From: Mesorhizobium sp. LSJC280B00
GTDB lineage: Bacteria; Pseudomonadota; Alphaproteobacteria; Rhizobiales; Rhizobiaceae
NCBI RefSeq assembly: GCF_000502835.1
Contig: NZ_AYVL01000024.1
Location: 39,072-95,065, forward strand
DNA: 55,994 nt
Direction: 5' to 3'
Shown here: positions 43,107 through 52,116 of the stretch, piece after piece
How the letters are laid out: each line of letters opens with the position of its first letter
Position numbering within the stretch: position 1 is the stretch's first letter
Made by a program: the position numbers and the translations under genes
The notes under the pieces: generated by a model
What the model was told of the DNA's origin: nothing
Database searches by the model: none
The model's input: the letters and a program-made list of their open reading frames with translations, nothing else

Positions 43107-43836
43107 TCATTCGGCTAGTTCAAGACCCCCCTGAACTCGCTCCTCGATCGCCTTCAGGAAATGGTCGGACGTCGATGTCCATCCAAAGAGTATCTGCACG
43201 AGCGTGATCGAGGCATCATGATTGCTCCTTGAGGCGTCCCAGGAGATGGGCTCGCTAGTGCAATCCGTTAGCAGTATGCAGTGATAGTCCCTGAAGAAGG
43301 CATCCCGAATTGTCGACTCCACACACACGCTGGTCGTGCATCCTGTCACGATGAGGTGTTTGATGCCTGCGGTCTTCAGAACAGAATCGAGTTCGGTCTC
43401 GTAGAAACCGCTGAACCGCGTTTTGTAGAGGACGACATCCCCTGCCTCTGGCTTGAGGTCGTTAACGATATCTGTTCCCCAGGTGTCGCGGATCAGAATC
43501 CGGCCCTCGCTACCGTCCGGGGCTGTCATGCTCTCACGACCCCAAAGATCTGGAGATGTCGGATAGGTTGGGGGCGTCCGATGTCCCAAGGTCCGAGAGG
43601 TCGGAATAATACCCCATCTTCAGATAGACGATGGGCACTCTCAAATTGCGAGCGGCAGCTATTACGCTGGCAGTAGGGTCGACAGCCCGTTGAATCCCGG
43701 AGATATCGATTCCGGCTCTGTCGAACATTCCACCTTTGGAGCCGAAGTCATTTTGCATGTCCACCACGAGAACTGCAGCGTTAGCGGGATCAATTGAAAT
43801 AGGTTGAGGCTTCGCGTCTATGACAAGTGGCTGCAT
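43107..43836 (-). pseudogene. isochorismatase-family hydrolase, single frameshift
   Basis: A cysteine hydrolase of the isochorismatase/RutB-like family, read in two frames. The N part starts at ATG 43836 behind GGGAGGA (MQPLVIDAKPQPISIDPANA, AVLVVDMQNDFGSKGGMF) and contains the catalytic Asp. The C part (to 43107) has the catalytic Lys in DVVLYKTRFSGFYETELD and Cys in IVTGCTTSVCVESTIRDAFF. The frames meet at ~43545 in a GGGG run: the upstream frame stops there while DLWGRESMTAPDG continues in the next. All three catalytic residues remain, so one base restores a full-length enzyme of ~240 residues. Either a fresh mutation or a homopolymer error. Confidence 0.8.
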
Positions 43837-44357
43837 TTTTATCCTCCCACCAGCATGAGGGTCGCTCTTTGCGCCCTTGGTTATCATGATCGGCCACCTA
43901 CATCGCGTCAACAAAAGGGGGAGCTACATCCTGCTTGGGAGCCCCAGGAACAGCGGTTATACTGCTGCGCGGGGCAATGAAGTCGATCGGCTGGCGATGC
44001 CGGAGCGTGCCGGCTTGCTCCGTCGCGCAGCAGCGACGATCAAATCCTATTGTGACGACATCGGCTATTCCGGAACGCCAGCCAATGACACCGGCTCTGA
44101 CGACGTCGTCTTCGATCTGGAATCGATTGGGAGCATTGTCGAGATTTTTCCGGCCCTGAAGAGCGGAGATCGGCCAATGTCCGCTCTTACCCATTCCTGC
44201 CCGACAGTTTGCGCCCAAGCCATCGCGCTCATTGGCTAATCGCGGCACCGTTCACCGCCCGCACAGAACTCTTACTACTACCAAAAAGAATACGCCGTTA
44301 ACCAGATTTTCTAACCCGCCAATGCTTAATCGCGAGACTGAATGGGTGAGGTGATCG
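43837..44357. other. mostly intergenic, weak open frame at 43997-44239
   Basis: Contains the promoter region of the hydrolase gene. A + strand frame from ATG 43997 to 44239 (80 residues, MPERAGLLRRAAATIKSYCD) looks mildly protein-like but has no ribosome site or known family. Confidence 0.3.
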
Positions 44358-44603
44358 GTGTCAAACATAAGGGCGTTTCCGCTGTATCGGCGGCGGAAGT
44401 TGGTCGAGGGAGTTGCCCGCGTGCTGGAATCCAAGAACGGCGAGGAGGCGAATGCGTTCTGGCGCAGCACCGCCAAGACAATTCTCGTTCAGTTGTCCGA
44501 ATCAGGAATTGCACCCGGGCGCGCCGAACAGGAAATTGGAACGCTTCTTCATGCCGTCTTACGCGAGATAGCCAGCCGGAGTGCTGCGAAACGCACACAC
44601 TAG
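44358..44603 (+). CDS. DUF6074-like small protein
   Basis: 81 residues from GTG 44358, with GAGG about ten bases upstream. The sequence FPLYRRRKLVEGVARVLESK, then EEANAFWRSTAKTI and GTLLHAVLREIASRS, resembles DUF6074 proteins, small helical proteins of Rhizobiales with a conserved FPL...R start and central FWR. Function unknown. Monocistronic. Confidence 0.6.
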   Translation: MSNIRAFPLYRRRKLVEGVARVLESKNGEEANAFWRSTAKTILVQLSESGIAPGRAEQEIGTLLHAVLREIASRSAAKRTH

Positions 44604-45120
44604 CGTCGACTCACGACGAATGATTGCCGCTTGCAGACTCGACTAGGCTTCGCACATGCTACTGCACTGCTCCCGTCGAACGCCAGGTTTCTCACCCCTC
44701 ATTGCAATATGCGCAGCCGAACTGGCTCGGCCAAGCCGGTTTCGGCAAAAGGCAGGCAGCTAGCGCGGCTCCCGCCCAAAAAGCCGGTTTCGAATATTTC
44801 ATTGTTTACTCCAGCTGGCACGTGCCCGGTGGCAGCCAGCTGGAAACCTGGCGGAGCCAACCAATTGAGATCGTGAAACACTCCACTTACGCCAACGGTT
44901 ACGCTCGCTGCCTATCGCCGCGCTGGCCCTAATCACCGTCCGTCGCGGTCTATAATGGGTCGGCTGGCTGCTCCGCGTCGCAATGCTGAATGCCGAAGGA
45001 CTGGCGCGGCCATGGACGGGCAAGCGCAGGTCCTGATGCGATGTTTGGTGAATCCGGTTTGCTGGGCTTGCATTCCATGGTGGCTCTATCGGCTGGAATA
45101 AGCTTCTGGCGGGCAGTGTC
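44604..45120. other. intergenic, no gene seen
   Basis: No open frame with a ribosome site or motif. It ends at the first copy of the 135-bp repeat. Confidence 0.4.
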
Positions 45121-45255
45121 CGTTCGAATGATGCTTTTGCGTTGCCTTGAGCGCAAGTTTTTGGCCAGCCAGCCAGCGCCTCCTCTTAAGCATGCTGCTG
45201 GTCAAGGCCCAGCGGCCTCTAGCTGCTAGTCCCCCCTCAACCAAGCCGCTGGGCC
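45121..45255 (+). repeat. 135-bp hairpin repeat, copy 1
   Basis: Begins with CGTTCGAATGATGCTTTT and ends with the inverted repeat GGCCCAGCGGC (45206-45216) / GCCGCTGGGCC (45245-45255), 28 bases apart. Copy 2 at 46241-46375 has the same length and hairpin. Confidence 0.75.
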
Positions 45256-45568
45256 ATACCCGCTAGAGCGAAGCGTGCTGTCTCGCACATTAGCAATCCC
45301 TTGCTTAAGGCCGTGCACGCTCCAGACTCGTTTCATGAAGCGGGGAATTGGAATTGGTGACGTGGTCGCAATCACCGCGACTGATCAGCGATCCGCCAAA
45401 TTGGCGGCAAATCCATTGGAAAGCGCGCCAGACCGAAGCTATACCGCGCGGTTAGCCGGTCCCCATCGTCCTGCCACTCGACAGCGCTGGCAATAGAGCA
45501 CCAGATCCCGGTCAATACAGCCGCCCTACCCTTCGCAAGACGGTCGATGAGGGCCTGGATATCTATCC
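45256..45568. other. intergenic, no gene seen
   Basis: The minus strand frame of the SnoaL-like gene runs on through here (to 45372), but only because of its frameshift. Nothing else is recognised. Confidence 0.35.
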
Positions 45569-46022
45569 CTATTCGGCCGCACCTAAGTTCCAGATGTCCC
45601 GATGCAGGCGCCATGTCCCGTCGTCGCCCTTTCCAGACGACGAGATACTTGCCCGCGACGGTGGAGAGGGCGCCGCCTTTGCTCGGCACACCGAGCGTAA
45701 ATGCGCCAACTTCGTAGGCGAGATTCCCGCTCCCTTCCACTTCCAGCGCCCTCAGGGTGAGATTCTTCATCCCGGCCTTGATTGCGCCCTGCCAGAATTC
45801 TTCCACGCCCTTGCGGTCATCGACGCGTTTGCCGTCGGGTGGCAGCAGGGCGGCATCGTCGGTATACATTTGACCTACCGCTGCTGCGTTTCCGCTGTTG
45901 AAGGCGTCCATGAATTTTACCAACGCCGCTTCGATGTCCTCACGAGCCGAGTGGGCGGCCGCAGACAATGCAGACGAAAGAAGCAGCACAGCAGCAAATG
46001 CAAATGACTGAACCAGTCTCAT
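45569..46022 (-). pseudogene. SnoaL-like secreted protein, single frameshift
   Basis: An exported protein of the SnoaL/DUF4440 (NTF2-like) superfamily. ATG 46022 follows GGGAGGACGAA. The signal peptide MRLVQSFAFAAVLLLSSALS is followed by the fold's helix-strand pattern (FMDAFNSGNAAAVGQMYTDD, AALLPPDGKRVDDRKGVEEF, KYLVVWK). After YLVVWK the frame changes within AAAGGG: the proper ending GDDGTWRLHRDIWNLGAAE is in the next frame and stops at 45569, while the original frame runs on to 45372 with unrelated sequence. Family members include isomerases and many proteins without known activity. Confidence 0.75.
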
Positions 46023-46240
46023 TTCGTCCTCCCTTGCGTGCCCGACATGGCCACCCGATGAATAGCGCCGACCCGAGGGCGCCGCGGCGTTCGATGGCCA
46101 GGCGCGGATTATATTAGACTTATCTGATATGACGGCGCAAGCGCAGCTGCGACCCTCTGAACGACCAGCGTAGCAGCTGCCGGAGAGCTTCAAAGCGGCG
46201 GCTACCGCCTCACTGTCCTCCTCGTCTCGACGAAAGAGTT
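46023..46240. other. intergenic, no gene seen
   Basis: Upstream region of the SnoaL-like gene. Nothing recognised beyond its ribosome site. Confidence 0.35.
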
Positions 46241-46375
46241 CGTTCGAATGATGCTTTTCCGTGGCTTTGCTCGCAAGTTTTCGTCAGCCAGCACAGGGCC
46301 TCCTCTTACGCTCGCTGGTCGTCAAGGCCCAGCGGCCACTAGCTGACAGTCCCCCCGCAGCCAAGCCGCTGGGCC
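46241..46375 (+). repeat. 135-bp hairpin repeat, copy 2
   Basis: Starts with the same CGTTCGAATGATGCTTTT as copy 1 and ends with GGCCCAGCGGC (46326-46336) / GCCGCTGGGCC (46365-46375). It lies exactly 1,120 bases from copy 1; the middle part has diverged. Confidence 0.75.
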
Positions 46376-47090
46376 CCTCGACGTGGGGAACGAGCATTGG
46401 AGACGATGTCGCGCTTTCCGTTACAGCCCGAAGGCGGGTGACAGATGACCGCGTCAGCCTCTCCACCCCGAGCTACGATTTCACGCATTCGATCAGGCAC
46501 AGCTCTCTCGGGCTAGCGCGCCAAGCATGAGTCAGCTCCCGAATGAGCAGGTGCCGCCCAGTTCAGCTTCGGCCCTTGCGCGCGCAAAGGTATTGGGCGA
46601 GATCGATCGGCAGTCCGGTCGGCAAATTGGGGCAGCGATGGCGAGATTGAATGCCAGGAACTTCCCTTCGGTGCCGCTTCGTCGATCTGTTTGCCGAGAA
46701 GACGCGCGCGCTGCGTGCCGCCCCCCATACCGCAGAGAACTCACTTCAGGTCACACACACACACACGACGCCACCGAGATCCTGCATCACTTTTCTACTC
46801 CGACGCCGCCACGTCACCAAGATCAGTCGCGAGCGTGATCGCGGCTATCAAATCGGGATCGCGCACCGGAGCGCTCTATGAGTGAGCCCCGAACGGCGCG
46901 CTCGAGCAATCCGGCTCGACGTAAGGCGGGCCATCTGTGCCGGCCTCGTGACTAAGAGACGGGCGAATGGCGGTTCCTGGACTCACCTTTCTGGTCTGAA
47001 GTCGCTTCCTTGAGCCGGTGGCGGAGTTCTTGCTTGATCGACTTCAGCACCGTTTTAGAATCGGTTTTCGGAAAATTTGTCTTGTGGCAT
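46376..47090. other. gene-free stretch
   Basis: Short open frames only. A CA microsatellite-like run (seven to eight CA units) lies at ~46751-46766. No ribosome sites with coding potential recognised. Confidence 0.45.
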
Positions 47091-47093
47091 CAA

Positions 47094-47217
47094 TTTTCAT
47101 GGGATAGGATCATTTTTCATAGGTTTTGGCCGACTAAACCAAAATTCGATGGAAGGATTCGCTTTTCATGCCTGCGGTGCAACAGCACCAATTTTCAGGT
47201 CCTGTTACCGTTTTTCA
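47094..47217. promoter_or_regulatory. five TTTTCA boxes around the fic start
   Basis: TTTTCA(T/G) occurs five times, with its C at 47098, 47118, 47167, 47196 and 47216, three before or at the start codon and two inside the first codons. Two intervals are exactly 20 bases. The region is AT-richer than its surroundings and may be an autoregulatory site of the Fic gene. Confidence 0.35.
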
Positions 47218-48712
47218 GGAAATCCGCCTTCCTGAAACGGCGACCCCGGCCGGGTACAGCGCCCTGATCGGAGCCTACAGGCTCGCCGCGCCCTTGCCCC
47301 GTAGGTTGTTCGCCACTGGCGAGCATCATCGCATTACCGAACGGGAAGGCTGGCGGATCATGACCCCCCGCCATGCCCCAAATCCTACCCTCGAAGGCCA
47401 CCTGACCTTTGCGCTCAAGTACGAGGGACTGGACCTTGCCGTCCTCAAGCGGCTGTTCCAAGTGACCGGTCCCGCGCCGATCGAGGCGCTGGTCCGTGAA
47501 AGCCCGACCGGCAGTTATGCCCGCCGCATCTGGTTTTTATATGAATGGCTGAGGGGCGCGCGTATCGATCTGCCGGACGCGGAGGCCGGACGATACATTC
47601 CGGTTGTCGATCCCGAGCTGCAGTGGCCCGGACCCGACAAGACCGCTTCGCGCTATCGCGTAAGGGACAATCTCCCCGGCACGCGTGAGTTCTGCCCTCT
47701 GGTGTTCCGCACCAAGATTCTCGAAAAATTCATCGGCCTTGAACTACCGCGGCGCGCGGAGGCAATCGTAGCGGACGTGCCGCGCGACCTCCTTGCTCGG
47801 ACCGCCGCCTTTCTTTTGCTCAAAGACTCGCGATCAAGCTATGCGATCGAGGGCGAGCACCCGCCGCAAGATCGCATCCAGCGCTGGGGCCGCGCCATCG
47901 GCGAAGCCGGCCGCTGGCCGATCGATCGCGATGAGCTGCTGCGTCTGCAAAGAATTGTACTTGGTGACGCTCGTTTCGTAAGACTTGGCTTCCGAAAAGA
48001 AGGAGGTTTCGTCGGTGAGCATGACCGAGACAACGGCACGCCCTTGCCCGATCACATCAGCGCTCGGCCCGAGGACCTGCCGCGGCTAATCGATGGAATG
48101 GCGGCGTTCGATCAGGGCCCCGCGCAAAAGCTTGATGCAGTCGTAGCCGCCGCAATCCTCGCCTTCGGCTTTGTCTACATTCACCCGTTCGAGGACGGAA
48201 ACGGCCGCATTCACCGCTACCTAATCCACCACGTCCTTGCCATGCGCGGCTTCAATCCGCCGGGAGTGGTCTTTCCCGTCTCGGCCGCGATCCTGGACCA
48301 GATCAACGAGTACAGGGGCGTGCTCGAGAGCTATTCGCAGCGCCTTCTGCCGTTGGTGGAATGGGAACCGACGCCGCAATTCAACGTCCGGGTGCTGAAT
48401 GACACCGGTGATTTCTACCGGTTCTTCGATGCAACCCCGCACGCCGAATTCCTCTATGCTTGCGTTCAGCGGACGATCGAACGGGACCTTCCCGAGGAAA
48501 CCGCATTTCTGCAGCGCTACGATCAGTTCCGGCAGCAGGTGGACGCCTTTATCGACATGCCCGAGCGGTTGACCGATCTGCTCTTCCGTTTTCTTCACCA
48601 GAATGATGGACATCTATCGAACCGCGCGCGCGAAAAGGAATTCGCCGCGCTGACCAGTGACGAGGCAGGAAGAATCGAGGCGATCTACGCGCAAACCTTT
48701 GGTGCCCATTGA
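47168..48712 (+). CDS. Fic-family AMPylation protein, class II
   Basis: 514 residues. The Fic core has the catalytic HPFEDGNGRIHR motif (H339), so AMP transfer to a target hydroxyl is expected. An inhibitory motif of the [S/T]xxxE[G/N] type, SYAIEG (S224-E228-G229), precedes the core, which makes it a class II Fic whose activity is held back by its own N-terminal helix. The first ~200 residues and the last ~110 (RLTDLLFRFLHQNDGHLSNR) are helical, partly winged-helix-like, as in other large bacterial Fic proteins. The start ATG 47168 lacks a strong ribosome site but product similarity begins near it. No partner antitoxin is adjacent. Confidence 0.88.
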   Translation: MPAVQQHQFSGPVTVFQEIRLPETATPAGYSALIGAYRLAAPLPRRLFATGEHHRITEREGWRIMTPRHAPNPTLEGHLTFALKYEGLDLAVLKRLFQVTGPAPIEALVRESPTGSYARRIWFLYEWLRGARIDLPDAEAGRYIPVVDPELQWPGPDKTASRYRVRDNLPGTREFCPLVFRTKILEKFIGLELPRRAEAIVADVPRDLLARTAAFLLLKDSRSSYAIEGEHPPQDRIQRWGRAIGEAGRWPIDRDELLRLQRIVLGDARFVRLGFRKEGGFVGEHDRDNGTPLPDHISARPEDLPRLIDGMAAFDQGPAQKLDAVVAAAILAFGFVYIHPFEDGNGRIHRYLIHHVLAMRGFNPPGVVFPVSAAILDQINEYRGVLESYSQRLLPLVEWEPTPQFNVRVLNDTGDFYRFFDATPHAEFLYACVQRTIERDLPEETAFLQRYDQFRQQVDAFIDMPERLTDLLFRFLHQNDGHLSNRAREKEFAALTSDEAGRIEAIYAQTFGAH

Positions 48713-48903
48713 AGGTGTGATCATCAGGATTGATTTTTAGTCCGACGGTTTGCGATTCCCTTGTCCCTGCCTTCATCTCCGACGCTTGACTTGTCGCCGA
48801 GACATGCACGATTTTTTCCGCACGGTCTGACCGGCCGCCGATCAGCCGCGGCCAGAACGCGCTTGACAAACCGGAGCCGTCCCGTCCAACCTCACGCATT
48901 CAC
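48713..48903. promoter_or_regulatory. thi operon promoter region
   Basis: GCTTGACA at 48861-48868 fits the rhizobial -35 element (CTTGAC); a matching -10 would fall at ~48886 but is weak (CAACCT). The rest is non-coding leader before the riboswitch. Confidence 0.35.
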
Positions 48904-48995
48904 CAGGGGAGTCCCGGCAAGGGGCTGAGATACTGCTGGCATTCGCGGCGCAGTGACCCGTTGAACCTGATCCAGTTCATACTGGCGTAGGGACG
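48904..48995 (+). ncRNA. TPP riboswitch (THI box)
   Basis: The conserved elements are in order: GGGGAGTCC at 48906, GGGCTGAGATACTG at ~48922-48935 and the long thi box CCTGATCCAGTTCATACTGG with CGTAGGGA to 48992. It binds thiamine pyrophosphate and lowers expression of the downstream thi genes when the cofactor is plentiful. It lies 120 bases before the thiC start, leaving room for an expression platform that masks the AAAGGAG ribosome site. Confidence 0.95.
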
Positions 48996-49115
48996 GTGCA
49001 AGCGCTTTGCGGGAGTTTACGCCCGAGGTCCTGTTTCAGCAGGTCGCTAGAAGCGTCTTTTCATCCTTCCGGCACAGAACTGGGTCTCCAATGCAACGAG
49101 CAAAGGAGCCTCAAG

Positions 49116-50951
49116 ATGAATGCCCTCACCCCCGCCGTCTCGACGGGACCGCTGCCTGCCTCACGCAAAATCCACAAATCCGGTACCATCCACCCGCAGC
49201 TCAGGGTGCCGATGCGCGAAATCTCCGTCCATCCGACGGCAGGCGAGCCGCCGGTGACCGCTTACGATCCGTCCGGCCCCTATACCGACCCGACTGTCGA
49301 AACCAGCATCGAAAACGGCCTTGCACGGCTTCGCCATGAATGGGTCACCGCGCGCGGCGATGTCGAAGCCTATGACGGCCGCCACGTCCGGCCAGAAGAC
49401 AATGGGTTTGCGGCGGGCGAGCGCCTAACACCGGAATTTCCAGTCCGCAACCGGCCACTCCGGGCCCAGACCGGCAAGGCGGTGACACAGCTTGCCTATG
49501 CGCGCGCTGGCATCATCACGCCCGAAATGGAGTTCGTCGCCATCCGCGAGAACCTTGGTCGCGAGATCCTGCACGGCAAGCTTGAGCGCGACGGCGAGGC
49601 CTTCGGCGCGGCGATCCCCGACTTCGTCACGCCTGAATTCGTCCGCCACGAGGTGGCGCGCGGACGCGCGATCATTCCCGCCAACATTAATCATCCCGAG
49701 AGCGAACCGATGATTATCGGTCGCAATTTCCTGGTCAAGATCAACGCCAATATCGGTAACTCCGCCGTCACATCGTCGATGGCTGAAGAGGTCGAAAAGA
49801 TGGTGTGGGCGATCCGCTGGGGCGCCGACACGGTGATGGATCTGTCGACCGGCCGCAACATCCACAACATCCGCGAATGGATCGTCCGCAACTCGCCGGT
49901 GCCGATCGGCACGGTGCCGCTTTACCAGGCGCTCGAGAAAGTCGGCGGCATTGCCGAGGATCTTACCTGGGAGGTTTACCGCGACACGCTGATCGAACAG
50001 GCCGAACAGGGCGTCGACTATTTCACCATCCATGCCGGCGTGCGGCTGCACTACATCCCGCTGACCGTTGACCGGGTCACGGGTATCGTCTCGCGCGGCG
50101 GCTCCATCATGGCCAAATGGTGCCTGCACCATCACCGGGAGAGCTTCCTCTACGAGCATTTCGCTGAAATCTGCGACATCTGCCGCGCCTATGATGTGTC
50201 CTTTTCGCTCGGCGACGGCCTTCGTCCCGGCTCGATTGCCGATGCCAACGACGCGGCGCAATTCGCCGAACTGGAAACGCTCGGCGAGCTGACGCAGATC
50301 GCCTGGGCGAAAGATTGCCAGGTGATGATCGAGGGGCCCGGCCACGTGCCGATGCACAAGATCAAGGCGAACATGGACAAGCAGCTCGCCGTCTGTGGCG
50401 AGGCGCCGTTCTATACGCTTGGACCGCTGACGACCGACATCGCGCCGGGCTACGACCACATCACTTCCGGCATCGGCGCGGCGATGATCGGCTGGTTCGG
50501 AACGGCCATGCTCTGCTACGTCACGCCCAAGGAGCATCTCGGCCTTCCCGACCGCGATGACGTCAAGACCGGCGTGATCACCTACAAGATCGCAGCGCAC
50601 GCGGCCGACCTGGCGAAGGGCCACCCGGCGGCGAAAGTCAGGGATGACGCCCTTTCCCGCGCGCGCTTCGAGTTCCGCTGGGAGGACCAGTTCAACCTGT
50701 CGCTCGACCCCGAAACCGCACGGTCCTTCCACGACCAGACCTTGCCCAAGGAGGCGCACAAGCTGGCGCATTTCTGCTCGATGTGCGGACCGAAATTCTG
50801 CTCGATGCGCATCTCTCACGACATCCGCGCCGAGGCACAGAAAGAGGGCATGGCGGCGATGGCGGCGAAATACCGCGAGGGCGGCGATCTCTACGTGCCA
50901 GCGGACGAGACCGGCGCACCGCTCACGCCTCAGCCAGGTAAGCCATCATGA
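49116..50951 (+). CDS. thiC: phosphomethylpyrimidine synthase ThiC
   Basis: 611 residues from ATG 49116 behind AAAGGAGCCTCAAG; the open frame extends to 48996 through the riboswitch leader. ThiC is a radical-SAM [4Fe-4S] enzyme that rearranges aminoimidazole ribotide to HMP-P, the pyrimidine half of thiamine. The cluster ligands are at the C-terminal end: CSMCGPKFC (C554, C557, C562). Other blocks are AYDPSGPYTDP, INANIGNSAV, MDLSTGRNIHNIREWI, YFTIHAGV and EGPGHVPMHKI. First gene of the thi operon; its stop overlaps the next start (ATGA). Regulated by the TPP riboswitch upstream. Confidence 0.97.
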   Translation: MNALTPAVSTGPLPASRKIHKSGTIHPQLRVPMREISVHPTAGEPPVTAYDPSGPYTDPTVETSIENGLARLRHEWVTARGDVEAYDGRHVRPEDNGFAAGERLTPEFPVRNRPLRAQTGKAVTQLAYARAGIITPEMEFVAIRENLGREILHGKLERDGEAFGAAIPDFVTPEFVRHEVARGRAIIPANINHPESEPMIIGRNFLVKINANIGNSAVTSSMAEEVEKMVWAIRWGADTVMDLSTGRNIHNIREWIVRNSPVPIGTVPLYQALEKVGGIAEDLTWEVYRDTLIEQAEQGVDYFTIHAGVRLHYIPLTVDRVTGIVSRGGSIMAKWCLHHHRESFLYEHFAEICDICRAYDVSFSLGDGLRPGSIADANDAAQFAELETLGELTQIAWAKDCQVMIEGPGHVPMHKIKANMDKQLAVCGEAPFYTLGPLTTDIAPGYDHITSGIGAAMIGWFGTAMLCYVTPKEHLGLPDRDDVKTGVITYKIAAHAADLAKGHPAAKVRDDALSRARFEFRWEDQFNLSLDPETARSFHDQTLPKEAHKLAHFCSMCGPKFCSMRISHDIRAEAQKEGMAAMAAKYREGGDLYVPADETGAPLTPQPGKPS

Positions 50952-51949
50952 AGGTGCTGATAAAGGGGGCCGGCGTCGCCGGCCTCACCGCCGCCTTCGA
51001 ACTCGCCGCCCGCGGCGCGACGGTCACTGTCGCCGAGATCCGGCATGGCCTTGGAGGCAATGCGTCGTGGTTCGCCGGCGGCATGCTGGCGCCATGGTGC
51101 GAGCGTGAAAGCGCCGAGCAGCCGGTGCTGGACCTTGGACGTGACGCTGCCGACTGGTGGGATGCGGTGCTGCCGGGTCAGGTGACACGGGGCGGAACAC
51201 TTGTCGTGGCCCCCCCGCGTGATGCCGGCGAGCTCGACCGCTTCGCCAGCCGCACGTCGGGCCATCGGCGTGTCGATGAAGACGAAATTGCGCTCCTGGA
51301 ACCCGACCTCGCCGGCCGCTTCCGGCGCGGACTGCTCTTCCCAGATGAGGCTCATCTCGACCCGCGCCAGGCGATGGCAGCACTTCATGACAAGCTCGCA
51401 GCCATGGGTGTCAAATTCCACTTCGGCACCGACGCCCGGCATGTTTCCGGTTTCGATCGTCAGATCGACTGCCCGGGGATGGCCGCCGTCGATGACAGGC
51501 TTCGCGGCGTTCGCGGCGAAATGCTGATCCTAAACACGCCAGACTTCTCGCTGTCGCGCCCCGTCAGGATGCTGCATCCGCGCTTTCCACTCTATGCAGT
51601 GCCGCGCACCGACCACCGTTTCATGATTGGTGCGACGATGATTGAAAGCCAGTCCGCCAGACCGGTCACGGCGCGTTCGATGATGGAGCTTCTGGGTGCT
51701 GCGTATGCCCTCCATCCGGCCTTTGGCGAGGCCGAGATCGTTGAAGCCGGCGTCGGCGTCCGTCCAGCCTTTCCCGACAATCTGCCGCGCGTCGAAATGA
51801 GCGGAGACACCGTCGCGATCAACGGGCTCTATCGCCATGGCTTTCTTCTCGCCTCCGCCATGGCGCGCCTGGCGGGCGAAATTGTCTTCAATCACGACAA
51901 ACCCGTGGAGCTTGCTCATGAAACTGATGGTCAACGGCAAAGTGCATGA
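50948..51949 (+). CDS. thiO: glycine oxidase ThiO
   Basis: 333 residues. The FAD-binding N terminus MKVLIKGAGVAGLTAAFELA has the GxGxxG motif. The DAO-type fold continues with GLGGNASWFAGGMLAPWCE and a C-terminal GLYRHGFLLASAMA block. It oxidises glycine to the imine (dehydroglycine) used for the thiazole ring, the aerobic alternative to ThiH. ATG 50948 overlaps the thiC stop, and its last 32 bases overlap thiS, so expression is coupled. Confidence 0.92.
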   Translation: MKVLIKGAGVAGLTAAFELAARGATVTVAEIRHGLGGNASWFAGGMLAPWCERESAEQPVLDLGRDAADWWDAVLPGQVTRGGTLVVAPPRDAGELDRFASRTSGHRRVDEDEIALLEPDLAGRFRRGLLFPDEAHLDPRQAMAALHDKLAAMGVKFHFGTDARHVSGFDRQIDCPGMAAVDDRLRGVRGEMLILNTPDFSLSRPVRMLHPRFPLYAVPRTDHRFMIGATMIESQSARPVTARSMMELLGAAYALHPAFGEAEIVEAGVGVRPAFPDNLPRVEMSGDTVAINGLYRHGFLLASAMARLAGEIVFNHDKPVELAHETDGQRQSA

Positions 51950-52115
51950 GGTTGCCGCCACCACGCTGGCCGAGCTGCTTGCCGCGCTTGACTATGAGGG
52001 CGATTGGCTCGCGACCGCCGTCAACAACGACCTCGTGCACAAAGCCAGCCGGGCGGAATTCCAATTGAACGACGGCGACCGGATCGAAATCCTCTCGCCC
52101 ATGCAGGGAGGCTAG
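51918..52115 (+). CDS. thiS: sulfur carrier protein ThiS
   Basis: 65 residues, ubiquitin-like, ending in the required Gly-Gly (ILSPMQGG), which is adenylated and loaded as a thiocarboxylate to supply sulfur for the thiazole. The start at ATG 51918 (MKLMVNGKVHEVAATTLAEL) is chosen by family length; the open frame reaches back to 51837 inside thiO. It is one base from thiG. The adenylyltransferase ThiF is not in this window. Confidence 0.93.
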   Translation: MKLMVNGKVHEVAATTLAELLAALDYEGDWLATAVNNDLVHKASRAEFQLNDGDRIEILSPMQGG

Positions 52116-52116
52116 C

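Noticed and set aside
46751..46766. CA dinucleotide run as a possible CRISPR or functional repeat
   Set aside because: Simple short run without spacers, no cas genes in the window.
48996..49115. N-terminal extension of ThiC
   Set aside because: It would translate the riboswitch expression platform; ATG 49116 has a proper ribosome site and matches ThiC length.
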